Shown here: piece by piece, positions 13,772 to 15,390 of the stretch
Layout of the letters: the number at the start of each line of letters is the position of its first letter
How positions within the stretch are numbered: position 1 is the stretch's first letter
From: JBGOUJ01 sp041477005
GTDB lineage: Bacteria > Acidobacteriota > Terriglobia > Bryobacterales > JACQDG01
Length of the DNA stretch: 15,390 nucleotides
Direction: 5' to 3'
Assembly: GCA_041477005.1 (NCBI GenBank)
Contig: JBGOUJ010000114.1
Coordinates: forward strand, 1-15,390
Program-made: the position numbers and the translations under genes
Notes under the pieces: generated by a model
The model's database searches: none
Told to the model about the DNA's origin: nothing
The model's input: the letters and a program-made list of their open reading frames with translations, nothing else

Positions 13772-14326
13772 CTACATCTTCTTCGGGCGAGACCCGCTCG
13801 CGGTGGTTCCGACCGATTGGAGCGCCCTGCGGAGATCTTTGAGGAGCAGCAGCAATTGGAACGGGTCCACCGGAGACGGCTCGAACTCGAAGTGCTCGTA
13901 GAATCGCCGCGCTGCTTCGTCGATAGCGTGGACCATGACGGCGCGGACCGCCACGATGTCGGCGGCTTCCTCGATTCGCGTCAGCGCGTCGTAGAGAAGC
14001 GCCTTGCCGAGTCCCTTGCCTTGCTGCGTCTGGTCTACCGCCAATCGAGCCAGGAGCACGATGCCTATCGGATGATTGGCAAGACCCTGGGCGATGCGGT
14101 CCGGGCTCTGGTGCTTGTGAACGGAGCCCGTCGTTAACGCGTAGTAGCCGACGACATGATTTTCGGCCAGGGCAACGTACGTCTTGGCGGAGTCGGCCTG
14201 TTGATTCGTCCAAGCGTATTTCTGCAGCCAAGCGTTGAGCGTTACATTGCCACAGTCGAACGGCGCGAGGTCGTGCACGCGGCGCAATTTCTCGATTTCG
14301 AATGGGGGCTTGGGGCCTGCGCTCAT
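13772..14326 (-). CDS. tacT: TacT-type GNAT acetyltransferase toxin
   Basis: This 184-residue protein is a GNAT toxin of the TacT/AtaT class, which acetylates the amino group of aminoacyl-tRNA with acetyl-CoA and blocks translation. Visible marks: PFDCGNVTLNAWLQKYA (22-38), the GYYALTTGSV strand (60-69), LLARLAVDQ (91-99), the acetyl-CoA loop QGKGLGKALL (Q102xxG105xG107) and the catalytic tyrosine Tyr143 in ARRFYEHFEFEP. The length is slightly above the usual 160-175 because of a C-terminal tail (LQSVGTTASGSRPKKM). The ATG overlaps the TGA of the antitoxin gene (ATGA), so the pair is translationally coupled. All key residues are present, so the toxin looks functional. Confidence 0.93.
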   Translation of the reverse strand: MSAGPKPPFEIEKLRRVHDLAPFDCGNVTLNAWLQKYAWTNQQADSAKTYVALAENHVVGYYALTTGSVHKHQSPDRIAQGLANHPIGIVLLARLAVDQTQQGKGLGKALLYDALTRIEEAADIVAVRAVMVHAIDEAARRFYEHFEFEPSPVDPFQLLLLLKDLRRALQSVGTTASGSRPKKM

Positions 14327-14616
14327 GACCGGCGCTTCGCGACATGCGGTTCGGTGAAGAGGCGGCGGAGGCGCGGTTTGTCTTTGGGAGGCCGGTCAAG
14401 AGCGGCCAGGAATGCCTTCCACTGCTTTTCGTCGAGCACAAATCGCGTCTGGTCCGACAGGGCCTGTTCCGCGCTCTGGCAGGCGCTGCGCATGATGAAG
14501 TCGGTGACGGTCACGCCTTGGCGCTCAGCCGCTACTTTAATGAGGGCTTCCTCAGAGGCGCTCGCGCGAAGCTGGAACCGGCGGTCTCTAGGTTGTTCGG
14601 GCGTTGAAATAGCCAT
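14323..14616 (-). CDS. tacA: TacA antitoxin (DUF1778, ribbon-helix-helix)
   Basis: This 97-residue DUF1778 protein matches the family layout: an N-terminal ribbon (RDRRFQLRASASEEALIKVA) followed by AAERQGVTVTDFIMRSACQSAEQAL, and a C-terminal toxin-binding arm (LDEKQWKAFLAALDRPPKDK). TacA dimers bind their own promoter and neutralise TacT through the C-terminal arm. I chose ATG 14616, preceded by GGGAG at good spacing; a TTG six codons upstream is less likely. The gene precedes tacT with a 4-nt overlap. The likely promoter at 14634-14662 contains an ATTGTA/TACAAT inverted pair that could be its operator. Confidence 0.93.
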   Translation of the reverse strand: MAISTPEQPRDRRFQLRASASEEALIKVAAERQGVTVTDFIMRSACQSAEQALSDQTRFVLDEKQWKAFLAALDRPPKDKPRLRRLFTEPHVAKRRS

Positions 14617-14633
14617 TCTCGGTCTCCCGTTCA

Positions 14634-14663
14634 ATTGTACTGCCGTCGTACTCCAAATACAAT
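14634..14663 (-). promoter_or_regulatory. putative tacAT promoter and operator
   Basis: The minus strand reads TTGTAT (14662-14657) - 17 bp - TACAAT (14639-14634). The same bases make an inverted pair ATTGTA (14634-14639) and TACAAT (14658-14663), a plausible binding site for the ribbon-helix-helix antitoxin. A weakness is that the predicted transcript start would fall at the ribosome site. Confidence 0.38.
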
Positions 14664-14749
14664 ACGCAGAGAGCGTAGAGAGCGCAGAATTGGCAGGACC
14701 TCGACGAAGGACTATTGTCCGGCTGGGAGCAATAGGCGATTATGCTTTT

Positions 14750-14974
14750 ATGCGCACCACGGTCGATCTCCCGGATCCGGTCTTCAGGCGTCTGAAAGCT
14801 GTCGCCGCCTTGCAGGGCGCCAGTCTCAAAGAGGTGATTCTCAGGGCCGTTGAGAATGAGCTCCGGATGACCAAGCGCCGTAAGCACAGGGTGAAGTTCC
14901 CTCTCATCCGCTCCAAGGAACCCGGCGTCCTCTCACTCACCGATCGCGACATCGATGAGATCCTTTTTGGTTGA
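14750..14974 (+). CDS. VapB-like antitoxin (ribbon-helix-helix)
   Basis: This 74-residue protein begins MRTTVDLPDPVFRRLKAVAA and continues LQGASLKEVILRAVENEL, the ribbon-helix-helix fold of CopG-type VapB antitoxins. The C-terminal arm (FPLIRSKEPGVLSLTDRDID) is the usual toxin-binding tail. ATG 14750 has no good ribosome site; TTGTCC (14715-14720) - 17 bp - GATTAT (14738-14743) could direct a leaderless transcript. The stop overlaps the next ORF, a broken PIN toxin, by 20 nt. The gene is divergent from tacAT across 133 bp. It looks intact although its toxin is not. Confidence 0.85.
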   Translation: MRTTVDLPDPVFRRLKAVAALQGASLKEVILRAVENELRMTKRRKHRVKFPLIRSKEPGVLSLTDRDIDEILFG

Positions 14975-15182
14975 TGTCAACGTCTGGGTCGCGTTGTGCT
15001 TGGACCGGCATGTCCACTATGCGCCCGCGCGGGATTGGTTCGCCGGCGTCGGCCCTGGAGGAGCTTCGTTTTGCCGAGTCACGCAGCTCGGATTCTCGTC
15101 CGGTGAGCCAACGGGCGCAGCGGAGAAGCAGCTCGCGGAGCTGTTGAAGAGAGGCGATTTTATGGAGGTGAAAAGCGAATGA
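14955..15182 (+). pseudogene. chimeric toxin remnant: VapC N-terminus joined to a RelE/HigB-type C-terminus
   Basis: The 75-residue frame starts as a good VapC/PIN protein: FLVDVNVWVALCLD with the first metal-binding Asp, HVHYAPARDWFAG and SFCRVTQLGF, normal up to about residue 48. The rest of the PIN domain (two thirds, with the other catalytic acids) is missing. The sequence instead continues GAAEKQLAELLKRGDFMEVK and ends two residues later, just before the XRE antitoxin gene. That tail resembles the C-terminus of the RelE/HigB-like (PF06296) toxins that precede such antitoxins. The simplest reading is a deletion joining vapC to the 3' end of the toxin gene of a second module. Neither toxin activity should survive. 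The junction lies near 15100-15115. Confidence 0.72.
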
Positions 15183-15390
15183 ACAAAAAGTACCGAAGTG
15201 ATGCGATGGCGGCCATCCATGAAACCATGAAGGCCTTGCACGATGTTGGGGCCATCGGCAAACAGACGATGCTGCGTTTCGATGATGCCTGCCTTACGCC
15301 GATCCGGCCATTGAAGCCTGAAGAGATCAAGGCGATTCGGGAGAGAGAACACGTCAGCCAAACCGTTTTCGCCAACTACCTGAACGTGAC
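15179..15390 (+). CDS. XRE-family antitoxin, NadS/HigA2-like (partial, runs off the window)
   Basis: Seventy codons are visible. The sequence RSDAMAAIHETMKALHDVGA, then TMLRFDDACLTPIRPLKPEE, then IKAIREREHVSQTVFANYLN is the characteristic start of the NadS/HigA2-like helix-turn-helix antitoxins: an N-terminal toxin-binding segment followed by the XRE DNA-binding domain, whose second helix begins at SQTVFANYL. GGAGG (15164-15168) lies ten bases before ATG 15179, and the ATG overlaps the stop of the chimeric ORF (ATGA), as expected for a toxin-then-antitoxin operon. The C-terminal part of the HTH domain and the stop are outside the window. With its toxin reduced to a tail, this antitoxin appears to be an orphan unless another toxin is nearby. 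Confidence 0.9.
   Translation, partial: MNKKYRSDAMAAIHETMKALHDVGAIGKQTMLRFDDACLTPIRPLKPEEIKAIREREHVSQTVFANYLNV

Noticed and set aside
13659..14441. A 260-codon minus-strand frame across the tacAT genes
   Set aside because: It is a shadow in another frame of TacT and TacA, which have full family motifs and coupled start/stop codons.
14156..14749. A plus-strand frame extending upstream of the VapB-like antitoxin
   Set aside because: The upstream part is antisense to tacAT; the antitoxin starts at ATG 14750 where the ribbon-helix-helix sequence begins.

Overview
The window is GC-rich, densely coded bacterial chromosome. Two secreted proteins (one DUF1326-like), an exported molybdenum hydroxylase and several Tat signals fit Acidobacteriota (Solibacter/Bryobacter type). 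That placement comes from family resemblance and is only moderately certain.

Layout. 1-466: the tail of an antitoxin and a PIN-domain (VapC-like) toxin on the + strand. 587-7310: a long minus-strand block. Read in its own direction it holds a Tat-exported molybdenum hydroxylase operon (2Fe-2S subunit, molybdopterin subunit, FAD subunit) with overlapping or abutting genes, a translationally coupled 70-residue Cys-rich protein, a DUF1326-like secreted protein, a second secreted protein and a Tat-exported aldo/keto reductase. 7311-7709: the hydroxylase promoter region and a tract of tandem heptanucleotides (CAGGTNN) that ends in inverted units forming a hairpin with a T6 run. 7710-8715: a PilZ protein and a secreted thioredoxin-like protein, both on the minus strand. 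8970-11894: a 974-residue FAD/Fe-S oxidoreductase of the D-2-hydroxyacid dehydrogenase (YdiJ/GlcD) type on the + strand.

From about 11.9 kb onwards the window looks accessory. It opens with a degenerate 3' half of a tRNA-Thr(CGU) gene ending in CCA, which is the usual footprint of integration at a tRNA. A cluster of inverted repeats follows. Then come a HEAT-repeat lipoprotein candidate, two overlapping genes of unknown function, an intact TacA-TacT (DUF1778/GNAT) toxin-antitoxin pair, a VapB-like antitoxin followed by a chimeric, broken toxin gene, and the 5' part of an XRE (NadS/HigA2-like) antitoxin that runs off the window.

The hydroxylase subunits should form one periplasmic complex that oxidises an aldehyde or N-heterocycle. 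The Tat signal on the 2Fe-2S subunit would carry its folded partners across the membrane. The 11.9-15.4 kb part reads as an integration hot-spot with accumulated toxin-antitoxin modules, one of which has been scrambled by deletion. The most interesting signals are the toxin chimera, the tRNA fragment with its neighbouring inverted repeats, the heptamer array with its own terminator, and the small Cys protein coupled to an FAD subunit that lacks most of the iron-sulfur ligands known in its relatives.
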